This document shows, piece by piece, positions 1 through 6,332 of a stretch of 8,404 nucleotides of DNA; position 1 is the stretch's first letter; every line of letters starts with the position of its first letter. Below the pieces are notes generated by a model. It had not been told where the DNA came from and ran no database searches. It saw only the letters and a list, made by a program, of their open reading frames with translations. The stretch covers positions 1 to 8,404 of the forward strand of contig JBDRGC010000352.1 of NCBI GenBank assembly GCA_043818215.1, in the 5' to 3' direction. Source of the DNA: JBDRGC01 sp043818215 (lineage in GTDB: Bacteria; Chloroflexota; Anaerolineae; Anaerolineales; UBA11858). The position numbers and the translations under genes were made by a program.

Positions 1-200
1 CGCAACACCCCCTTTCCCCTATTTATTGAGATGATACCTTCCAGTTTATTAATTTTGATAGAAACGGACCACTATTCGAACGGATACTAATAGTTTACCA
101 TAATGAGGCCTCCTGACGCAACCAAAATTATTACCGCAGCACCCTTCGGGTATGCTTCGTAAAGAATGCCGAGTTCGCTCAGAAAAAACCCAAGCAAAAA

Positions 201-227
201 CTCTGCGATCTTCGCGCACTCTGCGTT
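201..227. repeat. Three-unit 9-bp tandem repeat downstream of the Nudix gene
   Basis: Three consecutive 9-mers are visible: CTCTGCGAT, CTTCGCGCA and CTCTGCGTT. On the minus strand this reads as ACGCAGAG-type units, similar to the 'CGCAGAG' low-complexity repeats I remember from intergenic DNA of several bacterial phyla; that resemblance is from memory. The rest of 1-268 holds no gene I can support: no long ORF, no strong terminator hairpin after the Nudix stop, only a tiny ACCC-TTC-GGGT stem at 141-151. Confidence 0.5.
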
Positions 228-268
228 AAAAAGATTCGCGCTAATGCATACTTTGTACTGCGCAAGTC

Positions 269-760
269 CTACAGAAATCGTTCCAAAATTTGCTCTGTCG
301 ACTCGAAGGCCAAGGGGGGAATTTCATCTGGATTGAAGAACCCCGCCCGGTCGACGTCATCTCCTGGATGTAGTTCGCCGCCGAGTATTTCAGCCCGGTA
401 CACGATCAAAATATGCGCCCCGCGGGGGTGTGCCTGCCCTGAGATCACATCCAGCAAATTTGTGACCCGCACCCGCAACCCGGTTTCTTCCAGACACTCC
501 CGCTCGGCGGTGCGGGCCGGGTCTTCTCCCGCATCGACGAAGCCCACCGGAAGCGTCCACAATCCCCGCTTAGGAGTGTTGGCCCGGCGAGTGAGCAGCA
601 CCTCCCCATCTTGCATAACAAAGGCTGCCGCGGCCACTTTGGGGTCGGGGAAGAATATCCACCCGCAGCCGGGACAGACCGGGCGCACGCCTCCCATCCG
701 ATGCTGAGATTCCAACGCGGTTCCACAGCGGGGGCAAAATTTCACCTCGGCAGCGATCAT
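269..760 (-). CDS. Nudix hydrolase with N-terminal zinc ribbon
   Basis: A 163-residue cytoplasmic Nudix pyrophosphohydrolase, expected to cleave a nucleoside diphosphate linked to another moiety (ADP-ribose, NADH or similar; substrate cannot be read from sequence). A zinc ribbon of two CxxC pairs is visible at Cys9/Cys12 and Cys29/Cys32, then the Nudix fold. The Nudix box is complete at residues 73-95: G73, E79, R87-E88, E91-E92, G94, which supplies the Mg2+-binding glutamates. The zinc ribbon resembles that of NudC NADH pyrophosphatase, but the NudC N-terminal domain is absent and I do not see its SQPWPFPxS motif, so NudC is not claimed. The ATG at 760 was chosen over an upstream in-frame ATG at 853 because it overlaps the anti-sigma stop as ATGA (757-760) and places the first CxxC near the N-terminus. 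It is the last gene of the sigma/anti-sigma operon and ends with TAG. Confidence 0.9.
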   Translation of the reverse strand: MIAAEVKFCPRCGTALESQHRMGGVRPVCPGCGWIFFPDPKVAAAAFVMQDGEVLLTRRANTPKRGLWTLPVGFVDAGEDPARTAERECLEETGLRVRVTNLLDVISGQAHPRGAHILIVYRAEILGGELHPGDDVDRAGFFNPDEIPPLAFESTEQILERFL

Positions 761-1692
761 GCCCAGCCTCGCCGGCGAAGATAAAAGGCTGCCACTCCCG
801 CGCCAATCGCTGCTATCCCCAGAAAGACCTCCACATATCTCACCAGCGGCCAAACTTCAGATGTCTCGCGGCTGCGGTCCGATGGGATTTCGGGAGCAAC
901 TACCGGCGTCTGAACATGGGATTTAGTAACTACTTCGGATTTACTCATTTCCACCTGGGGTTCAGCAAGCGCATCCATAACGGCTGTTTCTTCCCGGTCT
1001 TCCGGTGTGCCGCTCGGTAAAGGCTGCTGAGTTGACGCTGCGGCTTCTTCCTCGCCCACGCTCCCAGCCTCATAGTCGAGAGACATCGCCTCGGCGGCCT
1101 CGGCGGCCCCTTCTTTTTCAATGACACCCGCGTCCACATCGTTTTCAGCCCCGCCCACACGCGGGATTATATCGGCTTCGGCGACCTCGGTGATCTCTGC
1201 CTCCAACGCGAGTTCCGCCGGAGCGGGTGGTTCTGCGGTCTTATCTCCGGCTTCCGCGGCTACAGGCATCTCGACGGCTTCCATAGCTGGGAGTGCTTCT
1301 GCTTCCTGGATTGCAAATTCGATTTGGGGGGCGACTGCTTCCTTGAGAGGCGCGGTCGCCATGCCGCCGAGGCCGAGGAAATCGCCAGCCACAACCAGCA
1401 CGAACAATAGGCTGGCCAGCGCCGAGGCCAGACGGAAAGCCGGGTACAGGCGGGATGCTATCACCCGCGGCTGACCCGCCATTTGGGGCGTGAGGGTGAA
1501 GTTGCGCGGGGCACGCAGGCGCGGCAGGCTGCGCAGCACGCTGCGAGTACGGCGCAATTCGTCCAAAGCGGCACTCAAGCTGGGGTCAGTTTGCAGACGC
1601 GCTTCCAGGCTGGTACGTGCCCGGGGGCGTACTTGTCCATCCAAATACACGGAGAGGGTCTCCCAGTCGCGGGAGGAAATCTGCTTTTTCAT
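757..1692 (-). CDS. Membrane anti-sigma factor (zinc-motif-free), partner of the upstream ECF sigma
   Basis: A 311-residue protein. Residues 1-69 form a small helical cytoplasmic domain (YLDGQ near 16-20, charged helix 40-55, then an APRNFTLTP segment at 61-69) of the type found in anti-sigma factors; it should bind and hold the sigma factor. It contains no cysteine and lacks the HxxxCxxC signature of zinc-binding anti-sigma domains. A membrane segment follows at about 86-103, then about 170 residues of Ala/Glu/Pro-rich, strongly acidic, probably disordered extracytoplasmic sequence, and a second membrane helix at about 288-304 ending in RRRGWA. The predicted topology has both ends inside. 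The start at 1692 forms an ATGA overlap with the sigma stop (1689-1692), which argues against the longer in-frame ATG at 1905. Role is inferred from position and architecture; release by regulated proteolysis is possible but unproven. Confidence 0.85.
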   Translation of the reverse strand: MKKQISSRDWETLSVYLDGQVRPRARTSLEARLQTDPSLSAALDELRRTRSVLRSLPRLRAPRNFTLTPQMAGQPRVIASRLYPAFRLASALASLLFVLVVAGDFLGLGGMATAPLKEAVAPQIEFAIQEAEALPAMEAVEMPVAAEAGDKTAEPPAPAELALEAEITEVAEADIIPRVGGAENDVDAGVIEKEGAAEAAEAMSLDYEAGSVGEEEAAASTQQPLPSGTPEDREETAVMDALAEPQVEMSKSEVVTKSHVQTPVVAPEIPSDRSRETSEVWPLVRYVEVFLGIAAIGAGVAAFYLRRRGWA

Positions 1693-2297
1693 GACGGAAA
1701 CTCTTCCCCCAGACGAAACGCGGCGGGCAAAAGTTCCCAAAATTTCTGGAGGCATTTCCGCAGCCCGCGGCGGGCGCGTGACAACCGGCTTTTGACCGTG
1801 CCGAGGGGCTTGCCTGCCGCTTGTGCGGCCTCGGCGTAATCCATGCCCTGAACATCGACCAACACCACCACGTTGCGAAAATCTGGGGAGAGTTCGTTCA
1901 AGCAACGCTGGATGGCTTGGGCAAGCTCGGCTCGCTCGGCAGCCTCTTCGGGAGACTCGCCAGGATCAGCCGCCCAGCGCGGGGATTCGATCTCTTCATC
2001 GAAATCGTCCACCGGTTCCAATGGGGTGGTTGGGCGGCGTTTGCGGCGGCGCAGTTCATCGTAGCAGGCGTTGGTGACAATGCGAAGCAGCCAGGCCCGG
2101 AAGGAACCCCCTCGATAAGAGCCCAGCTTACGATACGCGGAAATGAAAGCCTCCTGGGCGGCATCATCAGCGGCGGCGGCTTCGCCCAAAACACGATAGG
2201 CCTGATTGTAGACCATATCTTGATAGGCCAAAATCAGGCGGTTGAAGGCATCTAAATCGCCGCGGCGGGCGTCGGAAATAAGGGCGGTTTCATTCAT
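1689..2297 (-). CDS. ECF-type RNA polymerase sigma factor (sigma-70 family)
   Basis: A 202-residue extracytoplasmic-function sigma factor that would direct RNA polymerase to a specific promoter set. Region 2 spans about 21-88, with the DDAAQEAF helix at 44-51 and the FRAWLLRIVTNACYDELRRRK segment at 66-86 used for core binding and -10 recognition. An acidic linker of about 36 residues (89-124) replaces region 3. Region 4 spans about 130-183: LSPDFRNVVVL, then the helix-turn-helix YAEAAQAAGKPLGTVKSRLS ending in RARRGLRKCL for -35 binding. About 19 residues follow. Length is normal for the family. The ATG at 2297 fits the usual family N-terminus; no Shine-Dalgarno is evident, and the leader just upstream is a C-rich heptamer array. 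First gene of the operon, coupled to the anti-sigma gene by a 4-base overlap. Confidence 0.93.
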   Translation of the reverse strand: MNETALISDARRGDLDAFNRLILAYQDMVYNQAYRVLGEAAAADDAAQEAFISAYRKLGSYRGGSFRAWLLRIVTNACYDELRRRKRRPTTPLEPVDDFDEEIESPRWAADPGESPEEAAERAELAQAIQRCLNELSPDFRNVVVLVDVQGMDYAEAAQAAGKPLGTVKSRLSRARRGLRKCLQKFWELLPAAFRLGEEFPS

Positions 2298-2300
2298 GGT

Positions 2301-2356
2301 GCGGGTGGCGGGTGGCGGGAGGCAAGGGGCAAGGTGCAGGAGGCAAGGGGCAGGAT
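2301..2356. repeat. Eight-unit 7-bp tandem array in the sigma operon leader
   Basis: Eight heptamers run in perfect phase: GCGGGTG twice, GCGGGAG, GCAAGGG, GCAAGGT, GCAGGAG, GCAAGGG and GCAGGAT. The consensus is GC(R)(R)GG(N). The array begins four bases upstream of the sigma ATG and nearly fills the space to the candidate promoter, so the sense leader RNA would be a run of NCCYYGC units rich in C. Short heptameric tandem repeats are known from cyanobacteria (STRR sequences); a relation is not implied. Confidence 0.8.
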
Positions 2357-2376
2357 TTGTTTTCCGGATGTCACAA

Positions 2377-2405
2377 ACTATATCAAACTTAGTGCTCTAC
2401 GGCAA
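2377..2405 (-). promoter_or_regulatory. Candidate sigma-70-like promoter of the sigma/anti-sigma/Nudix operon
   Basis: On the minus strand TTGCCG (2405-2400) is followed after 17 bases by TATAGT (2382-2377): four of six and five of six matches to the housekeeping hexamers. Transcription would begin near 2370, giving a leader of roughly 70 nt that is largely the heptamer array. Whether the operon is also autoregulated by its own sigma factor cannot be seen. Confidence 0.45.
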
Positions 2406-2575
2406 TAGCATTTAGGTCTACCATAGGGCATTCGCATCTTATATCTAGACAACCGCAAAAAGACCTTGATCTGGCTGAAAAGTTGGGTTTTGGTATGCCA
2501 TGCAAGCGCTTTGGCGTAAAATTGGCACTCTGTGATGGTAATTCGTGCCTTTTTATATAGACTTCCAGAAAAAGA

Positions 2576-2837
2576 TTTTGACTCAGACTGTCATTCCCTA
2601 AGGGACAAGTGTCCCACAGGGATAAGTATGCGAAGCAGCTTTACCGCTGACACTTGCACCGCACTGCGTTTGGTGCAGTGCAGGTGAGCAATCTCATCCT
2701 TGGCGAGAAGGAGATTGCTTCACCGACACTTGTCCTGGCGGCTGTTGCCAGGAAAAGCGTCGGTTCGCACATCGTCCCGTGCGTAGCCTACCCGCAGGGT
2801 GCTTTGGGGAATGACATCTAGGTAAGCGGAGTCAAAA
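2576..2837. repeat. Foldback (MITE-like) element with TGTCATTCCC / GGGAATGACA ends
   Basis: Two nested arm pairs bound it: TTTTGACTC at 2576-2584 with its complement at 2829-2837, and TGTCATTCCC at 2589-2598 with GGGAATGACA at 2807-2816. Inside are separate stem-loops: GGGACA-AG-TGTCCC (2602-2615), GCACTGC/GCAGTGC (2661-2681), a 13-bp stem with one bulged A (2683-2695 with 2711-2724), TCCTGGC/GCCAGGA (2733-2753) and CGCAC/GTGCG (2766-2783). No transposase is encoded and no target duplication is visible, so a non-autonomous or structured repeat is the best description. Confidence 0.65.
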
Positions 2838-2854
2838 ACATTATCTTAACATCT

Positions 2855-2899
2855 ATAGAACGCGGACACTTGTACCTGCGGCAAGTGTCCGTGTTCTAT
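2855..2899. repeat. 18-bp-stem hairpin, 9-nt loop
   Basis: Arms 2855-2872 and 2882-2899 are complementary at 17 of 18 positions; the single exception (2862 with 2892) is a G-T pair that would be G-U in RNA. The loop is TACCTGCGG. Both arms carry the GACACTTG word found in the neighbouring foldbacks. No T-run follows (TTGAAATAAG), so a classical intrinsic terminator is unlikely. Confidence 0.7.
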
Positions 2900-3076
2900 T
2901 GAAATAAGTTTCGCTTTGCGTGTCTACATCATGCCCGTTGTCAGTACAGATAATATGGGGGGGCAGCGAGCACTATAACCCATTATTATTGGACGCGGTA
3001 TAATGCGAAGCAATCAGGAGCTTATTCCCATCTCTGGATTCCTTTCTCCCCTTTCCTTTGTACCTTAGGAATGAAA

Positions 3077-3337
3077 ATTAAATAACTTGCGCGTTTGTAT
3101 CCTCACGCGAGCGCCGGTTGAGTAGCGGAGGCACACGCTTTTCGTGCTGTAGCGTACACCTGCACTGCGTGTGGCGCAAGTGTCGAAACCCAGCGGATTA
3201 CAGCAAATAAGCTCATTTCAAGCCCCGTTTGGTTTCGACACCGTACCTGCGTTCGGTGCAGGTGTACGGCTCTCCGTACCTCCGAGCCTACTCAACCGGC
3301 ACTACACCTAACTTTGGAAATGGGCAAGTTATTTAAT
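3077..3337. repeat. 261-bp nested foldback element upstream of the Ca2+-ATPase
   Basis: Four perfectly matched arm pairs are nested in order: 3077-3090 with 3324-3337 (ATTAAATAACTTGC, 14 bp), 3113-3125 with 3288-3300 (GCCGGTTGAGTAG, 13 bp), 3153-3165 with 3256-3268 (CGTACACCTGCAC, 13 bp) and 3181-3190 with 3231-3240 (TGTCGAAACC, 10 bp), leaving a 40-nt apex. Weaker complementarity continues outside 3077. There is no ORF and no clear target duplication. Its right end lies 61 bp before the ATPase ATG, so any promoter further upstream would place this fold in the mRNA leader. Confidence 0.75.
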
Positions 3338-3398
3338 CACCGTTCCCTAGCTGTAAATTATTTTACCCGCGGTACGAACCAATCACTGAAGAGATATT

Positions 3399-6290
3399 AT
3401 GAATACTGATACAGGATCAAAAGAACAAACCCCCGCTTCACAACATACTGAAACCTGGCACGCGCTACAGGTCGATGAGACACTCGAACAATTAGCTGTA
3501 TCTCCCCAAAACGGACTCACATCCGACGATGCGGCGCGCCGGCTGGAAACTTACGGGCCTAATCAACTTGACGAAGCGCCTCCCACAACCTTCTGGCAAA
3601 TGCTGTGGGAGCAATTCAACAATTTCGTGGTCATACTGCTGATTGTGGCTGCCATCGTCTCCGCTCTGCTGGGCGATTGGGTGGAAGCCGCCGCTATCAT
3701 GATTATCGTCATTCTCAACGCCGCGCTGGGCGTAATTCAGGAGCGCCGCGCCGAAGAGGCCCTGGCTGCCTTACGAGAGATGGCCGCGCCGGAGGCCAAT
3801 GTGCTGCGTAACGGTCGTCGGATAAGCATCCCGGCACGCGAACTCGTTCCGGGTGACATCGTGTTTCTCGAGGCAGGCAACTACATTCCCGCCGATTTGC
3901 GGCTGATCGAAGCTGTCAACCTGCGCATCGATGAGGCCGCCCTCACGGGAGAATCTGTCCCCGTTCAAAAAGAAGCCCATATACGCCTGGAGGCAGATAT
4001 CCCCCTCGGGGACCGGAGGAACACCGCCTTCATGGGAACGGTGGTCACCTACGGGCGCGGGCGGGGAGTCATCGTCAGCACGGGGATGCACACCCAGATC
4101 GGCATGATCGCTGAAATGCTGCAAGCTGTCGAACAGGAGCAGACCCCCTTACAACTCCGTCTCGACCAACTAGGCCGCACTCTGGGATGGGCAGCCCTGG
4201 CAGTCTGCGGCCTGGTATTCCTCGTCGGCTGGATGCGCGGCACGCCCCCGCTGGATATGTTCATCATCGCCGTCAGCCTGGCGATTGCCGCCGTGCCCGA
4301 GGGCTTGCCCGCGGTTGTGACCATCAGCCTGGCACTGGGGATGCGCGAAATGATCAAGCGCAATGCCCTCATCCGCCGCCTGTCTTCGGTGGAAACTCTA
4401 GGCTCGGCCACTGTGATCTGCTCCGACAAGACCGGAACCCTGACCCAAAACGAGATGACCGTCACTCGCGTGGCCGCCGATGGAGAGTTCATCTCCGTCA
4501 CCGGGAGCGGATACACCCCCAAAGGTGAATTTCTGCGAGACGGCAAATTAGTCAAATTGTCTGAGTATCCCGCCATTCTCACCACCCTGTGGATTGGAGC
4601 CTTGAACAACGATGCCACCCTGGAACTGGAGAGCTTCAAGAACGGCGAAACCACCTACCGCATGGTCGGTGATCCCACCGAGGGAGCCTTGATCGTGGCC
4701 GCGGCCAAAGCCGGCGCACTGCCCAGCCCTCTCAATCAGGCATACCCGCGCATTCAAGAAATCCCCTTCGATTCTGAACGCAAGCGCATGGTCACCGTCC
4801 ATTCGGTTGACGACCCGCGCCCTGATGACATCTCTCCATTTTCCGATGACGAACATCGAGAATGGTATGTGGTCACTTCGAAAGGCGCCCCGGATGTGGT
4901 ACTCCAACAATGCAACTACTACCAAGACCGAAATGGTCAGGCCGTCCCGCTAGACGAGGAACAACGCCGCCGTATTCTGGCCGCCAATGATGCCATGACC
5001 CAAGACGCCTTGCGGGTTTTGGGCGTCTCCTACCGGGTCACTCAGGTTTTAGACGACGACTACGACGGTGAAGTGGAAGACGATCTTGAGAAAAACTTGA
5101 TCTTCGTCGGGTTGATTGGGATGATCGATCCCTCCCGCCCCGAGGTTCCCCCTGCCCTGCGAACAGCCCGCAAAGCCGGCATCCGCACTGTGATGATCAC
5201 CGGCGATTACCCCAACACGGCGCGCGCCATCGCCGAGGATATTGGCCTGCTCGAAGAGGGCCGCCAGGTACTCACCGGCAGCGATCTCAATCAGATGGAT
5301 GACGAAACCTTGCGTCACGAAGTCACCCGCACCGATGTGTTTGCCCGTGTCTCTCCACAGCATAAGATGCGCATCGTGCAAGCCCTGCGAGCTAATGGCG
5401 AAGTGGTCGCCATGACCGGAGATGGAGTCAACGACGCGCCGTCAATAAAGCAAGCCGACATCGGCGTAGCAATGGGCATCACCGGCACCGACGTCACCAA
5501 AGAGACCGCCGATATGGTGCTCACCGATGACAACTACGCCAGCATCGTTTCCGCCGTGGAGCAGGGGCGCGTGATTTACAGCAATATCCGCAAATTCGTA
5601 TTTTTCTTGCTCTCTTCCAATATTGCGGAAATCATGATCATCTTTTTAGCCACGCTGGCTGGGCTTCCTACTCCATTGACAGCTATTCAATTGCTTTGGC
5701 TTAATTTGGTGACTGATGGAGCACCTGCTCTGGCTTTAGCCATGGAAAAAGGTGATCCAAATATCATGAACCAACCGCCTCGAGACAAGAACGAAAACAT
5801 CATCAATCGCACCATGGGCTTGGGGTTAGTGGTTCAGACCATAACTCAAACCGGAGCGACTTTGTTGGCTTTCGGTCTCGGCTTGCTTTGGCATTTAGAA
5901 GCTGGTACCTTTATGCCTTCCGGCATGAACCCAATTACCTACATTTTGCAGCACGATTGGAGCAATGTAAACGTGCAGACTGCTGAAACCATGGCCTTTG
6001 TCACCATCTCACTGTGTGAGTTGTTTCGCGCTTATACAGTGCGTTCTGAGAAGACTTCGCTTTTCCAAATTGGCGTTTTCTCGAATCATTATATGCAATA
6101 TGCCGTTGGAGCATCGCTTCTTCTGGTGTTTTCGGTAGTCAACATACCTTTTCTTCAGCCGGTCTTCAATACACACTTCCTCACTCTGGGAGAATGGGGT
6201 GTGGTGCTTGGTTTAGCGTTGATCCCTGCCATCTCTGAAGAAATCACCAAGTGGTTTGTTTCCCGTCGAGCCGCGCTGGCTGTATCGTAG
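3399..6290 (+). CDS. P2A-type Ca2+-transporting ATPase (SERCA-like)
   Basis: A 963-residue P-type ATPase that couples ATP hydrolysis to cation export, most likely Ca2+. Cation-ATPase N domain at about 20-65; M1 and M2 at about 71-92 and 95-115; actuator with TGES at 183-186; M3 at about 262-280; M4 with PEGLP at 300-304; phosphorylated Asp343 in DKTGTLT; nucleotide domain with KGAPD at 495-499; TGD at 601-603; hinge TGDGVNDAP at 673-681; M5-M10 from about 730. Aligned by eye with SERCA, the ligands of both calcium sites are present: E301 (E309), N741 (N768), E744 (E771), N769 (N796), T772 (T799), D773 (D800), E874 (E908). GAAGAG five bases before the ATG is a fair ribosome site. From about 5580 the gene becomes AT-richer and shifts to GCT/TTG/CTT codons. 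Its TAG stop lies inside a palindrome. K+ or Mn2+ specificity cannot be excluded. Confidence 0.95.
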   Translation: MNTDTGSKEQTPASQHTETWHALQVDETLEQLAVSPQNGLTSDDAARRLETYGPNQLDEAPPTTFWQMLWEQFNNFVVILLIVAAIVSALLGDWVEAAAIMIIVILNAALGVIQERRAEEALAALREMAAPEANVLRNGRRISIPARELVPGDIVFLEAGNYIPADLRLIEAVNLRIDEAALTGESVPVQKEAHIRLEADIPLGDRRNTAFMGTVVTYGRGRGVIVSTGMHTQIGMIAEMLQAVEQEQTPLQLRLDQLGRTLGWAALAVCGLVFLVGWMRGTPPLDMFIIAVSLAIAAVPEGLPAVVTISLALGMREMIKRNALIRRLSSVETLGSATVICSDKTGTLTQNEMTVTRVAADGEFISVTGSGYTPKGEFLRDGKLVKLSEYPAILTTLWIGALNNDATLELESFKNGETTYRMVGDPTEGALIVAAAKAGALPSPLNQAYPRIQEIPFDSERKRMVTVHSVDDPRPDDISPFSDDEHREWYVVTSKGAPDVVLQQCNYYQDRNGQAVPLDEEQRRRILAANDAMTQDALRVLGVSYRVTQVLDDDYDGEVEDDLEKNLIFVGLIGMIDPSRPEVPPALRTARKAGIRTVMITGDYPNTARAIAEDIGLLEEGRQVLTGSDLNQMDDETLRHEVTRTDVFARVSPQHKMRIVQALRANGEVVAMTGDGVNDAPSIKQADIGVAMGITGTDVTKETADMVLTDDNYASIVSAVEQGRVIYSNIRKFVFFLLSSNIAEIMIIFLATLAGLPTPLTAIQLLWLNLVTDGAPALALAMEKGDPNIMNQPPRDKNENIINRTMGLGLVVQTITQTGATLLAFGLGLLWHLEAGTFMPSGMNPITYILQHDWSNVNVQTAETMAFVTISLCELFRAYTVRSEKTSLFQIGVFSNHYMQYAVGASLLLVFSVVNIPFLQPVFNTHFLTLGEWGVVLGLALIPAISEEITKWFVSRRAALAVS

Positions 6291-6314
6291 GACGAATTTC
6301 CAAATTCGTCCTAC
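6287..6314. repeat. 28-bp palindrome spanning the ATPase stop codon
   Basis: Thirteen-base arms GTAGGACGAATTT and AAATTCGTCCTAC flank a 2-base CC centre and match perfectly. The ATPase TAG (6288-6290) is part of the left arm. It resembles the short GGATT..AATCC-type palindromes at 7682-7700 and 7731-7753, so it is probably a dispersed REP-like repeat. With no T-run after it, it is better seen as an mRNA 3'-end or attenuation hairpin than a strong terminator. Confidence 0.7.
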
Positions 6315-6332
6315 AGGAAAAGGATAATTCAT

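Larger units (their letters stand above)
2298..3398. other. Gene-free, repeat-rich intergenic region between divergent operons
   Basis: About 1.1 kb separates the sigma start from the ATPase start and no ORF here looks real. In order it holds the heptamer array, a candidate minus-strand promoter, an unremarkable AT-richer stretch (about 2410-2570), a foldback element (2576-2837), a strong hairpin (2855-2899), a plain stretch with a G7 run at 2957-2963, and a 261-bp nested foldback (3077-3337). I see no tRNA, rRNA or CRISPR structure. Confidence 0.75.

Noticed and set aside
90..114. Minus-strand AGGAGG followed by ATG (a four-codon ORF)
   Set aside because: MVNY-stop is too short to support as a gene or leader peptide, with nothing downstream in the window.
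761..853. Longer N-terminus for the Nudix gene from ATG 853
   Set aside because: It would overlap the anti-sigma C-terminus by about 97 bases and adds Gly/Ser-rich sequence with no domain; ATG 760 gives the ATGA overlap.
1693..1905. Longer N-terminus for the anti-sigma gene from ATG 1905
   Set aside because: The extra 71 residues are Arg/Gly-rich out-of-frame readings of the sigma gene; ATG 1692 gives the ATGA overlap and a normal domain start.
1821..2255. Plus-strand ORF of 144 codons opposite the sigma gene
   Set aside because: Lies antisense inside a strongly supported sigma factor, with no ribosome site or recognisable domain.
2999..3004. Perfect TATAAT as a -10 box for the ATPase
   Set aside because: The sequence 17 bases upstream (TAACCC) is a poor -35, there is no extended -10, and it lies about 395 bp from the ATG; no other pair nearer the gene is convincing.
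2576..3337. CRISPR array from repeated GACACTTG words
   Set aside because: Words are short, irregularly spaced, in both orientations and placed in stem arms; there are no unit repeats or spacers of constant length and no cas genes.
5991..6040. Loss of the SERCA Glu908 calcium ligand in M8
   Set aside because: A first alignment on the TI motif put Ser871 there, but the ungapped alignment anchored at TMA and SE places Glu874 at that position.
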